A stretch of DNA of 64,000 nucleotides, taken from Phragmites australis (Eukaryota; Streptophyta; Magnoliopsida; Poales; Poaceae). The position numbers and the translations under genes are program-made. How positions within the stretch are numbered: the first letter of the stretch is position 1; every line of letters begins with the position of its first letter. The notes beneath the pieces are model-generated. The model had not been told where the DNA came from. It saw nothing but the letters and a program-made list of their open reading frames with translations, and did no database searches. Positions 10,195-20,936 of the stretch are shown here, piece by piece. Location of the stretch: contig NC_084940.1 in NCBI RefSeq assembly GCF_958298935.1, positions 7,408,001 to 7,472,000 on the forward strand. Reading direction: 5' to 3'.

Positions 10195-13100
10195 AAGGTT
10201 AAACGAGCACATTGAAGTTGAAGCTACCCGGGAACGATAGACGATTTTGAGAGAGTGCCCTCGTCCCCTCAAGGAAGACTTCTAAATCTCGAGGATGAGA
10301 TTTTCTTAAGCGGTAGGTTTGTAACATCCTAAAACTAAAAAAAAGAAATCAAAGGACCAGTGAATAGTAAATAGTGAACAATACCGTGAATCCCATCATC
10401 GCGCTCATGCTGCCATGAATTCCGCTCGAGCGATCGCTTCTCCACCAGTGGAGCCACACCACCACCGCCATAACTGTTGTCCTCGCCACCCTGTGGCCAC
10501 CTTGCGTTGTTTCCCTCTCGCGCGGCTATAAAAGCTGAGCCGATCGAAGCCGAGCTCACCATCCCACTCTTCGTTGCCCACCACTTCCTTCACTAGCACC
10601 GACACCACATCCCACGCCGTCATTCCGATCCATGCCGCCACCTCCATCTCCTCTTGCACTATTGCCCAGACCAGGCCGTCACCGCCTGTGTGAGCCAAGC
10701 TGGACCCAGAGAGAGCTAATGCCGCTTGGATCCACATCATCGTTGTCGGATCCACGCCGACTCAAGCCACCGCCACCACTGACCAAGTTGAGCCCGGCCA
10801 TCTTCTTTTTTCCCCCAACTAACCATCACATCGTTGCCTCCTTTTCCCTCTTCCCAGCGCCAGTCGTCACTGCCAACAAACCCTAGTCGCCACCACCGAG
10901 AGTGAGTGGGCCAGTGAGAGAGAAAGAGAGGAGAAGGGGGAGGAAGTTGGGCCAAAGGCCCAGACTGACCGATCGACCCATACGTGAGGGAGGAGCAGGC
11001 CCGAGCGAGAGAGGGAGGAGATGGGCCAAGGCCTAAGTGCCTGGCTGGCTTGAGAAAGAAAAAAGAAATGAGAAAAAAATAAAAGAAAGGAGTTAGCGAC
11101 CAGGAGAGAAAGAGCTAGTTTTGGCCATGTGCACAATAACCTTTCATAATTTCCGTAGTTACTTTTAGAATAATTCAATTAGAATTTATGCTAGCATTAA
11201 TTAGACAACAATTAGTCCCCACCTATACGGTAATTAGACAACCTAACCGAAGCAAATTTTATAGGCTAATTAAGGAGACTTAACTAGGAATTCGGTTAAG
11301 TAAACATGATGCTTAGTAGACAATGTAATTAGCAACGACCTAGGTATAGATAGCATATACATATATGTGCACACATGTACATATACCTACACAAATCCAT
11401 AGATACATAGGTCTATACATACACACCCATACGATCAGATATATGTATACATGTATAACATGTATATATAAGATCATGTTTGGCAGAGTTCCACTTTTCA
11501 ACTCCACATCAGATTTTGAGATTGTAGGTAAAAATAAAGTGATTTACTATAAGTTTTTAGTTTAAAATAGAAAAAAGATGGCTCATCTAAATATCCTTAA
11601 TGTACATACAACTCCAGCTCTAAGAATTTCTAGAGCTAGGAATATCCAGCTCCAAGAATTTTTGGAGCTGGAGCTCTGCAAAACAAGACCTAACTGTATA
11701 CCATAGGATAGTCTATATCTGCTGGTATAAATACATGTAGACCCTTACCATAATTAGGCAATGAGAGTAACCTTAGTGTATATTGTGCAATAGTTTGACT
11801 CGTATAGACGATAATTAAAGCATGTTCATTATATGAATAGTAATATAATTGAAATAATTAATGAGATCATACCTGCTAATTAAATAAATGTCCTAAAATA
11901 GGAGGAGTGTCACACATGCACTCCAAGGTTCACCAATAACTCTAGAAGCTACCACATAATTGGATAATTAGTAGAATTTACCTAATTATAATTGGATCTA
12001 GGTTCTCTCTTTGAGAAATCAAATAGTAGCACAAGTGAATACTTAATCTAGTCACCGCTAAAAGGCAAACCCCAATTTTCCATATTTCGAATCGACCTAT
12101 TAGTGATTATCGGAGATATTCGACCCACTAAAACCTATGTGCCACCTCACTAGGAAGCAGAAGCTATGCACGCCTAACTAAAATCTGCAATAAAAGACGA
12201 ACAACAACTCGACATTGAAACCCGCCTAATAAACCTTGAAGTTGTCCATTGTTTGATTTCATTGCTTGAATGTTTATTGGGTGTGCATTTTATTTGTGAT
12301 ATTAGAATTCGGAACTACCAAGGAGCCGATCGAGGATCAGGACCCAAGATTGGATAGCGTGGATCAAGGCAAGTCATCACATTGATCATATTGCACTTGT
12401 TTACGAAAGTTATTTTTTTAAAAATATGAACTTGCATGCTTTACTATTATGCCAACTATCTGGGTAGAATAGAATAGCTACCTATCGTTGTGATGTTGGC
12501 AAGTACAACCCTTCTTACTAAATTGGAATTATTTGCCCTAGTACGAGTCACAAGGTCATTCAGTTTTGACCTTCATCAGAGTTGTGCTTAGCTTTGCTTA
12601 GAGTCTATGTTGCACGCACATGAGTTATACTATTTATCACCTGGAGAAATTGCGAGCTGGGAGCCATTGGGAGAATGGTTGGTGCATGCATTTTTGCAAA
12701 AGTGTGTGTATGGGTATTTGATGGAAGGAGTAAGGGACTAGGTATGACTGGACAGATGGTAAGGGTGGAATGGTTCCACGAGCACTAGAGATGGGTTTGT
12801 GGAAATTCCGCTCTAGTCAATTAAGGACCAAATCCTTGAACGATCTAACAAGCTTACACATTGCAACCATTGGTGCTAGTTATGGGTATGCCCTAGCCAA
12901 TTAATTAGCAAAGTTTCAGCGCCAACCTCGCTTGGTGGAGTTATGGAGGACTTGGGGGTAGACTAGCAGGGGCTAGCTCCACAAAGTTCGGGGAGAGTCA
13001 TTGGACTAGGGCAATAGTCGACGATGTCTTGATGAGTGCATGAGGTACCGGATAGGTAGGTAGGGTCCATACTCATCTGGTGCACAAAATGGGGCACTCG
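10195..13100 (+). mobile_element. Remnant of a gypsy (Del/Tekay-like) 3' end with long LTR
   Basis: At 10205-10319 the text resembles the end of a gypsy internal region (GAGGATGAGATTTTCTTAAGCGGTAGG), followed at 10320 by TGTAACATCCTAAAACT, a classic start for this LTR type. A TATA-like CTATAAAAG lies at about 10526. The grass-LTR style text continues to about 13100 (for example GAGGATCAGGACCCAAGATTGG near 12331, GTACGGATAGG-like text near 13050). The end of the LTR is not resolved. Only about 100 bases of internal region remain. An MITE at 11474-11690 interrupts it. Confidence 0.5.
11474..11690. mobile_element. Fold-back MITE with GAGCTCCAGCTCC-type ends
   Basis: The left end ATGTTTGGCAGAGTTCCA is mirrored by the right end, whose reverse complement reads TTGTTTTGCAGAGCTCCAG. 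Repeated AGCTCCAAGAATTT boxes lie near the right end. No coding frame; the target duplication is unclear. Confidence 0.45.
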
Positions 13101-13431
13101 CTAGATGTGGCAGTCCTACGAGAATGCTTGAACTAGATGTCATGTGCTACCAAGTTGTGAAACCTAGCAGGCACCGCATTAGAGCTAGAATGGCGCTTTG
13201 TGAAAGTCAAAAGGCCACGCGTGAGAAACCAAAATTCTCTCGAGTCTGGCAGCAATTAATGTTTCTCTATCCCATGTTCTCTCTCTCTCTCCGGACATTT
13301 AACCTCTCATCGGGATGCGGTTTCCTGAATCAACCACAAAAGCGGGCTGCGTCAAAGACCACTCCCCAGGGCGAACATGCGTTCACTTTGGATCCAAGTC
13401 CATCCCATCCGCGATGAAGCTTGGGGGCTAC

Positions 13432-14120
13432 TGTTGGTGTAATTGATAAGAGGGTGCCCCACACCACCAAATATCAGCTGACAGTAGATATTTTTAAGAC
13501 CACGGATTCATCGTGCGACCAGGACGGGACTCGTGCGACCAACCCCCTGGTCCTTGCTGGTCACATGGCAAGTATTCATCTAACCTATCAGGACGTATTT
13601 AATGTCATCCACTTAAGTGTTTTTCTTTCCTCAGGCACTCTCTTTCGGCGAGCGAGATCATGGGTAGGTGTGGTGGAGTAGTGACCCGTCCTGTAGCATG
13701 TCATGCTATGGGATGGTCTGACCGATGAGTGTGACGGCGTTCGATGATGGGACATAACGTGCAGGACAACCAGAGCAGAGTGAGCATGCCTATCCAATGT
13801 CATGATGGGCTAGAGGTAGTTGGTTTCGTTAGGGGTAGGTCTGTCGTGGTATTTGGCACGATCTATTTGTATATATTCCTCTTTCTCCTGCTATATAAAG
13901 GGAGGAGGAGGGTTCGAGAAGGGTCACAGAGAACACTTTGTAACAAGTTCACCCAATCCATAAGAAAATACACTAGATGTATGGTTATTATCCCACGGGA
14001 GGCATGAATCTAGATAAATCCTTGTGTTTTTGAGTTCGTTCGATACACATCCACAAGAAACGTAGATCAACACGTTCGTCATCCAATATACCCAAATTTA
14101 TTATCAAGATCACTCTGACA
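13432..14120 (+). mobile_element. Gypsy-type LTR preceded by a polypurine tract
   Basis: The purine-rich AAGCTTGGGGGCTAC (13417-13431) is immediately followed by TGTTGGTGTAATTGATAAGAG. A TATA box (CTATATAAAG) stands at about 13890 and the segment ends at CACTCTGACA, 14120. The bases after it (ACTGGTGTGTTA) look like the ACTGGCGCGCCA that often follows such LTRs, with each CG changed to TG. The 300 bases upstream look like the 3' non-coding end of an element. Having both a tract before and a primer-site-like sequence after suggests a truncated tandem or a rearranged copy. Confidence 0.6.
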
Positions 14121-15088
14121 ACTGGTGTGTTATTTAAAAGAAACTCACAAACAAAAATATCATAACTAGATCATAGGATTCCATAAACAAGATGCCGAAC
14201 CTAAGTAATCCTACATATCAGTAACAGGTTATGTGACCGAATTAGCAAAATAGCTGGGTAATCTCTAACTGATGCGAGCATGGAGTCATGGACAGACTAT
14301 ACTAGACAGCAACTCAATTTGTTTCCAATTCTTGTTTGTTCCCAGTAACTGCAGAACCAGAACAATTACTTATCCTTTTAGTTGCAGTACAGTATCATGC
14401 ATAATCAGTTGTTTTGGATTTGTTCACGGTGAAAAGGTAGGATCCATGGAGCTAGAGCCTAGAGCACCCCAACCATGCCTACGAAGTAACAATGGTGATG
14501 CAGGGCATGCAGACATGCAGCGTATAGTCCGGTGCCTCCACACAGGTTCAGTTGTGTCATGTGATAAAGTTGCCTCAACCTCAATGTTTGTCCTTCTGTT
14601 ATGTTGGTACGTATAAAACAGGAGCATTTACACGTTTACTTACGATTCTTGTGCTAGCAGGACTAGGCTACATGAAAATACACAATGCTTGGTGGATTTC
14701 AGAATATCCTCAGTGGAGGTTAATTAGTAGGTTACCCAAGCTAGTTACCACCTAACTCCATCCTCACTGGAGGTAGCACATCAACCATGTTGGATTAGGC
14801 AAAGCTATAGCAAAAGCAAAAAGAGTCATCGTCATCGGTTCCAAAAGAAAAGGAGTTAGAAAAGAGTGATGTCTGGATAAAGATAATACGGCGGTCATTG
14901 TCCGAGCAGTAAACATCTGAAGACTCGATCTTGAATGATTATATTTAAATAAAAACCAAAATATATAGCAAATGGGTTTCATGAAACTCTGGCTAACCCA
15001 ATCCAAATTCTATCCGTCCTACCAAATAAAAATTAAATCATTATATGCATACTACCAAATAAGAAAGGTATGTTTTTGGATTGCTATT
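14121..15088. other. No gene recognised
   Basis: Low-complexity to ordinary intergenic sequence. A direct phrase CTCAGTGGAGGTTAATTAGTAGG / CTCACTGGAGGTAGC recurs near 14708 and 14762. Open frames here are short and show no family resemblance. Confidence 0.4.
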
Positions 15089-15370
15089 GCTTCGGCCAGG
15101 GGCCATAGAGATAGTGACTGTTATCTTTGATGCGGCTGAGGGTGACGGTGCCGGACTTGTGTTTCCTCTACCGGCTTCAGTAGGGCAGCGGGCTTTCAAC
15201 GCAAATGCGATTTGGAGGTGATTCCGAGCTGTTGGTTCTTGCGGCTTAACAATGGTTAGTCTTTCTCGTCTGAGGCCTGGTAGTTGGTGTCGGACTGTTG
15301 GTTGTAAGCTGGAGATGTACTGTATTGACTTTTTAATGAAATCCCTCCCTTCGAAAAAAAAACGCTTCGG
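15089..15370 (+). mobile_element. Polyadenylated retrosequence with 7-bp target duplication
   Basis: GCTTCGG stands at 15089-15095 and again at 15364-15370. Between them is 268 bp ending in CTTCGAAAAAAAAA, i.e. a poly(A) tail preceded by TTTTTAATGAAATCCCTCCC, as in LINE 3' ends. This is the layout left by LINE-type reverse transcription: a 5'-truncated LINE, or a host transcript copied by one. No coding frame identified. Confidence 0.6.
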
Positions 15371-15624
15371 TTACGCTTTGCGCTGTTGTGCTGGCACGAT
15401 TTCTCCCCGTTCTTTTTTCCCATGCTTGTCACTCCGTGTCCTACATGTTGACTGTGAATTGTGTGATCGAGAGATTTTTTTTTTTTTTTTGAGCCTGATC
15501 GAGAGATATTTAGGCGTGCTTTTGTGAGCGTGCCTGCCTATATCGGGTGGGATCCTTTACAGACATGGTTCTTCACATCGAATTATGTGAGGTGATGTTG
15601 GATAAAAGAATTTGCATTCAATTT

Positions 15625-15882
15625 AGTTTTTCCGTTAAAAAATAGTAGACATACTATATTTTGAAAAAAATTAAATTTTATGTATTTTAACTAATATTAA
15701 ATCAAATTATAAGAATATCTAGTGTATAAAAAATATACAATAGATTCATAAATCAAAATAATTTTACACTATATATATTTTGTAGCTATAATTGATATAT
15801 TATATGAGAAACCCTTAATCAAAATCTAACTTAGAAAACTAAGCTAAAAACACGTCCACTATTTCTGAATGAATGGAGTAAT
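15625..15882. mobile_element. Candidate Stowaway-type MITE, left end worn
   Basis: The right end read in reverse complement begins TACTCCATTCATTCAGAAATAG, close to the grass Stowaway start TACTCCCTCC. The left side has a matching inner part (CCGTTAAAAAATAGTAGACATAC against CAGAAATAGTGGACGTG). The interior is very AT-rich and non-coding. The left tip is degraded. Confidence 0.4.
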
Positions 15883-16355
15883 GATATTTTTTAAGAGGAC
15901 CCAATTTAATGATTTATACAGTGCAATTTGGCATGATCAGGTATTCAGATGGCCGGCCCAGCAGCATTGCTCCGTTTTGGGCTATACTGGCAAATTTCCA
16001 TTCGGATCCATTAGTGACTGGGCTTCACCTGAAACATTGATCAGGCCTCTGATCCATGGGCTAAGACCCAATTGGTTGTGAAATCTACAGATTCAGCCCA
16101 GTTTAACTGAAACAAGGTGCTTTTTCCCTTGTACTACTCAGTACTGACAACCTGTTGATTCAGCTTATCTCCCTCACACCCGGCCATTGGTCTGTTATTC
16201 TTATTCCTATCTCATCAAATTATATTATGCCCATTCATCTGTTTTATTCCTTTCCTGCATAGATACAACGGTACGTCGGTATGGACCGCTGTGTGTGGCA
16301 CTGTAGTCGCATGAGTTTAGGGGCGGATAAAGGGAGGGCTGAGTGCTCCAGCTCT

Positions 16356-16628
16356 TTAGATCATCTTCAACCATATTCTCTTCATTTCGTTCCCTTCCCG
16401 ATTCTCTTTCCCGTTCTCATTCCCTTTATTTCCTCTTATCTCCAACAGCTTCCCTTCGAGGGGAATCGCGAAGGGAATGAAGAGAGAATCCTGTCCTGAA
16501 GGGAATGACCCTGGAAATTCTGTCGTGACGGGAACCGTGAAGGGAAACCGTTGGAGCGCTGAAGAGAACGAAAATCCCGTCGTGAAGGGATTCTGGCCCT
16601 TGAAGGGAAACCGTTGGAGATGGTCTTA
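16356..16628. mobile_element. PIF/Harbinger (Tourist-like) MITE with TTA target duplication
   Basis: TTA at 16356-16358 and again at 16626-16628. The element starts GATCATCTTCAACCATATTC and ends GAAACCGTTGGAGATGGTC, imperfect inverted repeats of each other and of the 'CATCTCCAACGG' type common in grasses. Internal tandem-like GAAGGGAA/CCGTGAAGGGAAACC boxes. 267 bp, non-coding. Confidence 0.7.
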
Positions 16629-18547
16629 CTGTTTCGTAACCAATAAAAATATCATGGTAATTTTTTTTATCATGAAGCATGAAGAGGAAAAAGAAAAATA
16701 AGAGAAAATAAGAGTAAAGGAGGAAGATAAGAATAAGAGGGAGAGAGATGGATAAGCCCCTACCTGGCAATGCATATTCCTTCTCCGAAGTCATGAAGTA
16801 CTAATGATGCAAACTAGAAGCATCAGTTTGGCTTGTATTTGTGCCAGTTAATTCTGCCAGTCGGTGGTCACCTTTTGCATTCACACACACAGCTAGCAGC
16901 TTTCAAGAAATCTAGCCCTTGAAGGTTTCGTATACCAACCAAACAGCCAAAAGAACCAGTAGTTGCCGGAAATCTAATGTGTGGTTCTAAGTTATTATGT
17001 TAGTTCATTTACTTTTTCAGTTTAAATAGGTGGAGGTATATATTTAATTGATCTGAGTGAGTTCTAAGTCGACTCAATGACCTGGAAAAAAAAAAGAGAA
17101 AAGCTTGCATCCCTACTCCCTGGCAGACCGGAACTGCACTGGTTACTGACGGAACACTGTCGTCGACAATTAACTAATAATCGCCAGATAATCAAGTAGA
17201 AAACCACAGGGCCGTACAGCAATCGTGGTACACCGACTTCGCTACCTAGCTTAATCCCTTTGGAGCTAGATCACATGGCTCGCGTTTCCCTTTGGAGCTT
17301 TGGCTCGGCAGCTCGCCATCGCTTTTGGGCATGCATGCAACGTACGCGACTACGCGCTCATGTGATACCTGGGATGGGAGAGAGAGGGAGGCCCTCTCGC
17401 GTACGTACGTTTCCCCGTGCAGGGTAGCTAGACCGTCATGTGCTTGCACGTTGCCGCAGCCAGCTTTCCAAGCGATGCCGGTGGCCTTATCTGAAGATCG
17501 ATCTAGCATGATCCGTGAACAAGCAAGTGGCGTGCATAGTAATTTATCCAACATAAAAGTGAGCTAGTACATCGTAAGTCGGTATGTTTCTTTTGTGTAC
17601 GGCAACTGTTCTGTTATGGGATAAAAGCTTATTTCTATACGTTAGAATACAAAAAATATCAATATCAGTATACACTATTTTTAGTGAAGTGTCCGACTAA
17701 GTTATTTATCACAGATGACTCTGAATTAGAAACATAATGAAAAATAATCTCATGTTGTAGGATATTTTAGTACGAACAATTCCAAAAAAAATACATCTAA
17801 AACAGGATAGAATACAAAGGTTTCGGTAGTAGTCATGGGATAAAAACACGAGCCCGATCGATAACAGTTTTGTGAGTATTTTATCGGTAATGCCGATGTG
17901 TTAACGGTTGTTTGGCACGTTCATTAAGCAATGTATAGTAAGAATGTACTTTATCCTTCTAAACTAATCGGCCAGACTGCCACCCCAAGTCATTAGTTAT
18001 TGTAATTGCTTCTTTCTGCTTAAAAATAGCTTCAAGAGGTGATAGCAGCACTCAGCGTTTCAGGGGCCTTGGTTCCTGCCGTGTCGGGTCGCAAAATTAA
18101 ACGACATATATTATAGAATAACAAAGGAAAATCCCTTGCAATATTTTACTAGTACTAGTTACACAGACGATGCACCGGCATAATCATGCTCTAACCTGGC
18201 ATCGATCGAACACGATTATGCAGGCATGTTCTTGTGTAAAGTGTGGACAGCAAGTTAAAGTTCCCGTGCGATATCTTTTGCTGTTCCAGTTCAGAAAATT
18301 CAGAGGGTGGTACATCACTGTTTTGTAACTGTGTGCTCATTAATATTCGTCCTTAACTTGCAAGACAGCACTAGTTTAATTAGTTTTCTCCATCATTGAC
18401 AGTTTGCCACCGAAGAGTCTGAAAAATTAAGCTATTTAGCGGAGTAGCTTAGCCGGATGAATCAAACACAAGGCATTCTTGAGCGACACGCCGCACAGAG
18501 GAATCTTTTTGTTCGGCCATGTTACCCCTGATGGAGTACGACTTGAT
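16629..18547. other. Upstream region of the SAUR gene, no gene seen
   Basis: About 1.9 kb of mostly AT-rich sequence with a more GC-rich island at 17240-17520 where open frames on both strands are not convincing. I saw no perfect TGTCTC auxin element by eye, but did not search exhaustively. Confidence 0.4.
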
Positions 18548-18554
18548 TATATAA
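18548..18554 (+). promoter_or_regulatory. TATA box of the SAUR gene
   Basis: TATATAA lies 118 bp before the start codon, leaving a leader of about 90 bp rich in CTCTC, usual for plant promoters. Confidence 0.6.
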
Positions 18555-18671
18555 TCGTCTCGGCTCCTGCATGATGCCACGCACCCTCTCTCGTTTGTTC
18601 CATTCCATCTCAAGCTCTCACACTCTCTCGAGATCCAAGAACGCCATTGCTGTCAAGGTGCACGGTGCCTG

Positions 18672-19301
18672 ATGAGCGACGATGGCGCGAAGGCGTCGAC
18701 GGGCATCAAGCAGATCGTGCGGCTGCGGGAGCTGCTGCACAAGTGGCAGACCATGGCGCTAGGGGCGAAGCAGGAGGAGCACATGCCGCCGGAGGAGGTG
18801 GCGGCGTCGGCGGCGATCCCGCCGTTCGTGCTGCGGCGGCTGCGGAGGACGGAGACGGTGGACTCGGTCTCGGACGACGAGGGCTGCCACAGCCCGCAGG
18901 CGCCGCCGGACGTGCCGCGGGGCTACTGCCCCGTGTACGTGGGGCCCGAGCAGCGGCGGTTCGTGATCCCGACCGGCTACCTGGGCCACCCCGTGTTCCG
19001 GCTGCTGCTGGAGAAGGCGGAGGAGGAGTTCGGTTTCCGGAGCGAGGGCGCGCTCGCCATCCCCTGCGAGACCGAGACCTTCAAGTACATCCTCCAGTGC
19101 GTCGAGCGCCACGACAAGGACCTCGCCGCCGACGGTATGTACGTCACGTTCATACATGTGGTTAACTAACCAGTTCCTTACTGCTGATCAAACTGCTGAT
19201 TTGGTCACCGATGGAGCCATTTCTGATGCGTTTGAATTGCTGCAGAAGGGCACACGACCATGGGGCTGCAGCAAGAACCGGCGATGCATCATGCTCCGTA
19301 A
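18672..19301 (+). CDS. SAUR-family auxin-induced protein, two exons
   Basis: Small auxin-up RNA proteins act in auxin-driven growth, in characterised members by inhibiting PP2C.D phosphatases and so keeping plasma-membrane proton pumps active. Exon 1 is 18672-19134 and exon 2 is 19246-19301 (stop TAA 19299-19301), 172 residues. The N-terminal helix GIKQIVRLRELLHKWQ is typical of one SAUR clade. The SAUR core runs about residues 78-150: PRGYCPVYVGPEQRRFVIPTGYL, then HPVFRLLLEKAEEEFGF and ALAIPCETETFKYILQ. The intron has a GTATGT donor after GCCGACG and the acceptor TTGCTGCAG; splicing gives a tail ending MHHAP. If it is not spliced, the frame reads on 11 codons to TAA at 19167. Most SAUR genes have no intron. 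The start was chosen because it opens the conserved helix and follows the TATA box at a normal distance. Coding GC is far above its surroundings, as in many grass genes. A CACTA terminus lies 200 bp downstream. Confidence 0.9.
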
Positions 19302-19967
19302 ACTAGAAGACGTTGTATTGCAATGTATTGTACGTTGTTGTAATTTTTAATTTTATTTTCGATTTTTGAAAGAAAAAAAGGAGTGCTATGTATAATGTTT
19401 AGGAGCCAAGACATTGTGGTCAAGAATTCAGTTGATCTGTCAAGCTGGCTAATAGCCAAGCACTTGGTTGTGAATTAAGGTAGTTTGTGATGATTATCGA
19501 GCACTACTGCAGAACTGATCAAAAGTAGCATTACATCAGTACTAGTTGTACAAGAACCGTCATTGAAAATATATCAGTGCCGGTTCTTAACTTTCTGTAC
19601 TCGAACAGTGATGGAGTTGTTAAAAATTGGCACTAATAGTCTGAATTAGTGCCGGTTTGTAACACGATTCAGCACTGATACGTAATATCAGTGTCGGTTG
19701 TAGTCATAATTGGTATTAATTGTTCATCTAGACCTAAAATTTTAATCCATTCTAATTTTAGCTCGACTAAACCTCCGACTCCAACTATCAGTGCTGGTTC
19801 TGATCACAACTAGCACTGATAGTCTATATGGACCCGAAAATTTGTTTCAATCTAATTTTTACTCGAGCAAGTCCGACTCTAGATATTTTTCTCGGCTCTT
19901 CTCTCTCGCACAATCTCTCAAACTCTCATCACTCTCTCGGTCCCCGTTGCCCCTCTCTCTCTCTCGA

Positions 19968-19972
<5 letters not shown>

Positions 19973-20030
<58 letters not shown>
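19973..20030. repeat. (CT)n microsatellite
   Basis: An almost pure CT dinucleotide run of roughly 58 bp, flanked by other CT-rich text from 19915. Confidence 0.95.
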
Positions 20031-20033
<3 letters not shown>

Positions 20034-20354
20034 CTTGGCAGCACATCTAGTCTCCGTCTCCGGTGGGGAGGAGGCAAGCCAAGAACACAACACAAGCAGC
20101 TGCTAAGCTAGCCAAGCCCACCCGATCCATCCCCTCCTGCTCCTGCCCACTCTCCAGATCCCCGAGTCATTGCCAGTTCTGCGCTCAGATTCACGAGCTC
20201 GTCTCCCAAATCTAGCTTCACTCGCCCAAATTCTGTTCTTGCTAGCAAAGAGGTAGTTTTGATTGGAAAAGCCCAGTTCTTGACTGCTTCTTGGTGTTCT
20301 TGATGCGTTTGCTCTATCGAAATGTGATCTTTCTGGTGGTGCGGGTGCTATTCA

Positions 20355-20646
20355 GAGGCGCTCAAGCCCGGGAAGCTCTACTTCCTCATCCAGATCCCCC
20401 GCAACATCGGCGTCGGCAATGAAAACCAGCGCGCACTGTGAAAGACGTGGTCTGGCGGCGCCTGGGGATGACGTCGTGCGGTTTCGCATGCTCCTACCCA
20501 AGACTGAGGTGGTTAGGCTGATGAAGGAGAGCAAGGGCGCCGCTGAGGCCACCGAGAAGATCATGCAACTCTACGTGGTGAGAGACCAGGGTGCCGCCGC
20601 ACCAGCCTTCATGCTATCCGGCAAGAAGTCGGCCTTGAAGAAAGAG
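20355..20646 (+). pseudogene. Fragment of a PADRE / DUF4228-type plant gene
   Basis: Frame 1 reads EALKPGKLYFLIQIPRN (20355-20405), the hallmark 'LKPGKLYFL' segment of plant DUF4228 (PADRE) proteins. After a frame change, 20470-20646 reads VVRFRMLLPKTEVVRLMKES and EATEKIMQLYVV, the conserved 'LPKAEVxxLM...EAAEKIM' part of the same family. The last part, FMLSGKKSALKKE, runs into a GTGAGC donor at 20647. PADRE genes respond to pathogens and stress; exact biochemical role unknown. The piece lies within the CACTA termini, in plus orientation, and has no start or full domain, so it is a captured, broken fragment. Confidence 0.6.
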
Positions 20647-20863
20647 GTGAGCATACATCTTCCTGCATGCACGTCACTTTCCTCAATTAACCCTGTTGTC
20701 ATATTGTATCTTTTCCACATAGTTCTTTGAGCGATAATCGACAACACTATACTGATTGGGTGTTCGGTCGAAGAGTTGGTTGATTCGCTCACAGAGATCA
20801 CACTGCTCATTGTGTGTTTGGTCGAAGAGTTGGTTGTTTCACTCGTAGCCTGCTCGCTTCCTC

Positions 20864-20871
20864 ATCTAGAG

Positions 20872-20904
<33 letters not shown>

Positions 20905-20936
20905 AAAGGTCACATGTTCGATCCACGCTCATCGCA
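20864..20936 (+). tRNA. tRNA-Phe (GAA) pseudogene, acceptor stem lost
   Basis: Positions 20872-20936 match a plant tRNA-Phe very closely: AGCTCAGTTGGGAGAGCG D-arm, anticodon arm AGACTGAAGATCT with GAA, and T-arm with GTTCGATCC. The first seven bases (ATCTAGA) do not pair with the 3' strand (CTCATCGC), so the acceptor stem is broken. It lies inside the CACTA region. Confidence 0.75.

Noticed and set aside
18647..19165. 172-codon frame overlapping the SAUR gene, and 132 codons on the other strand
   Set aside because: Shadow frames of a GC-rich coding exon; the SAUR frame has the conserved domain.
19791..20111. Ser/Leu-rich and Arg/Glu-rich frames
   Set aside because: Products of the CT microsatellite.
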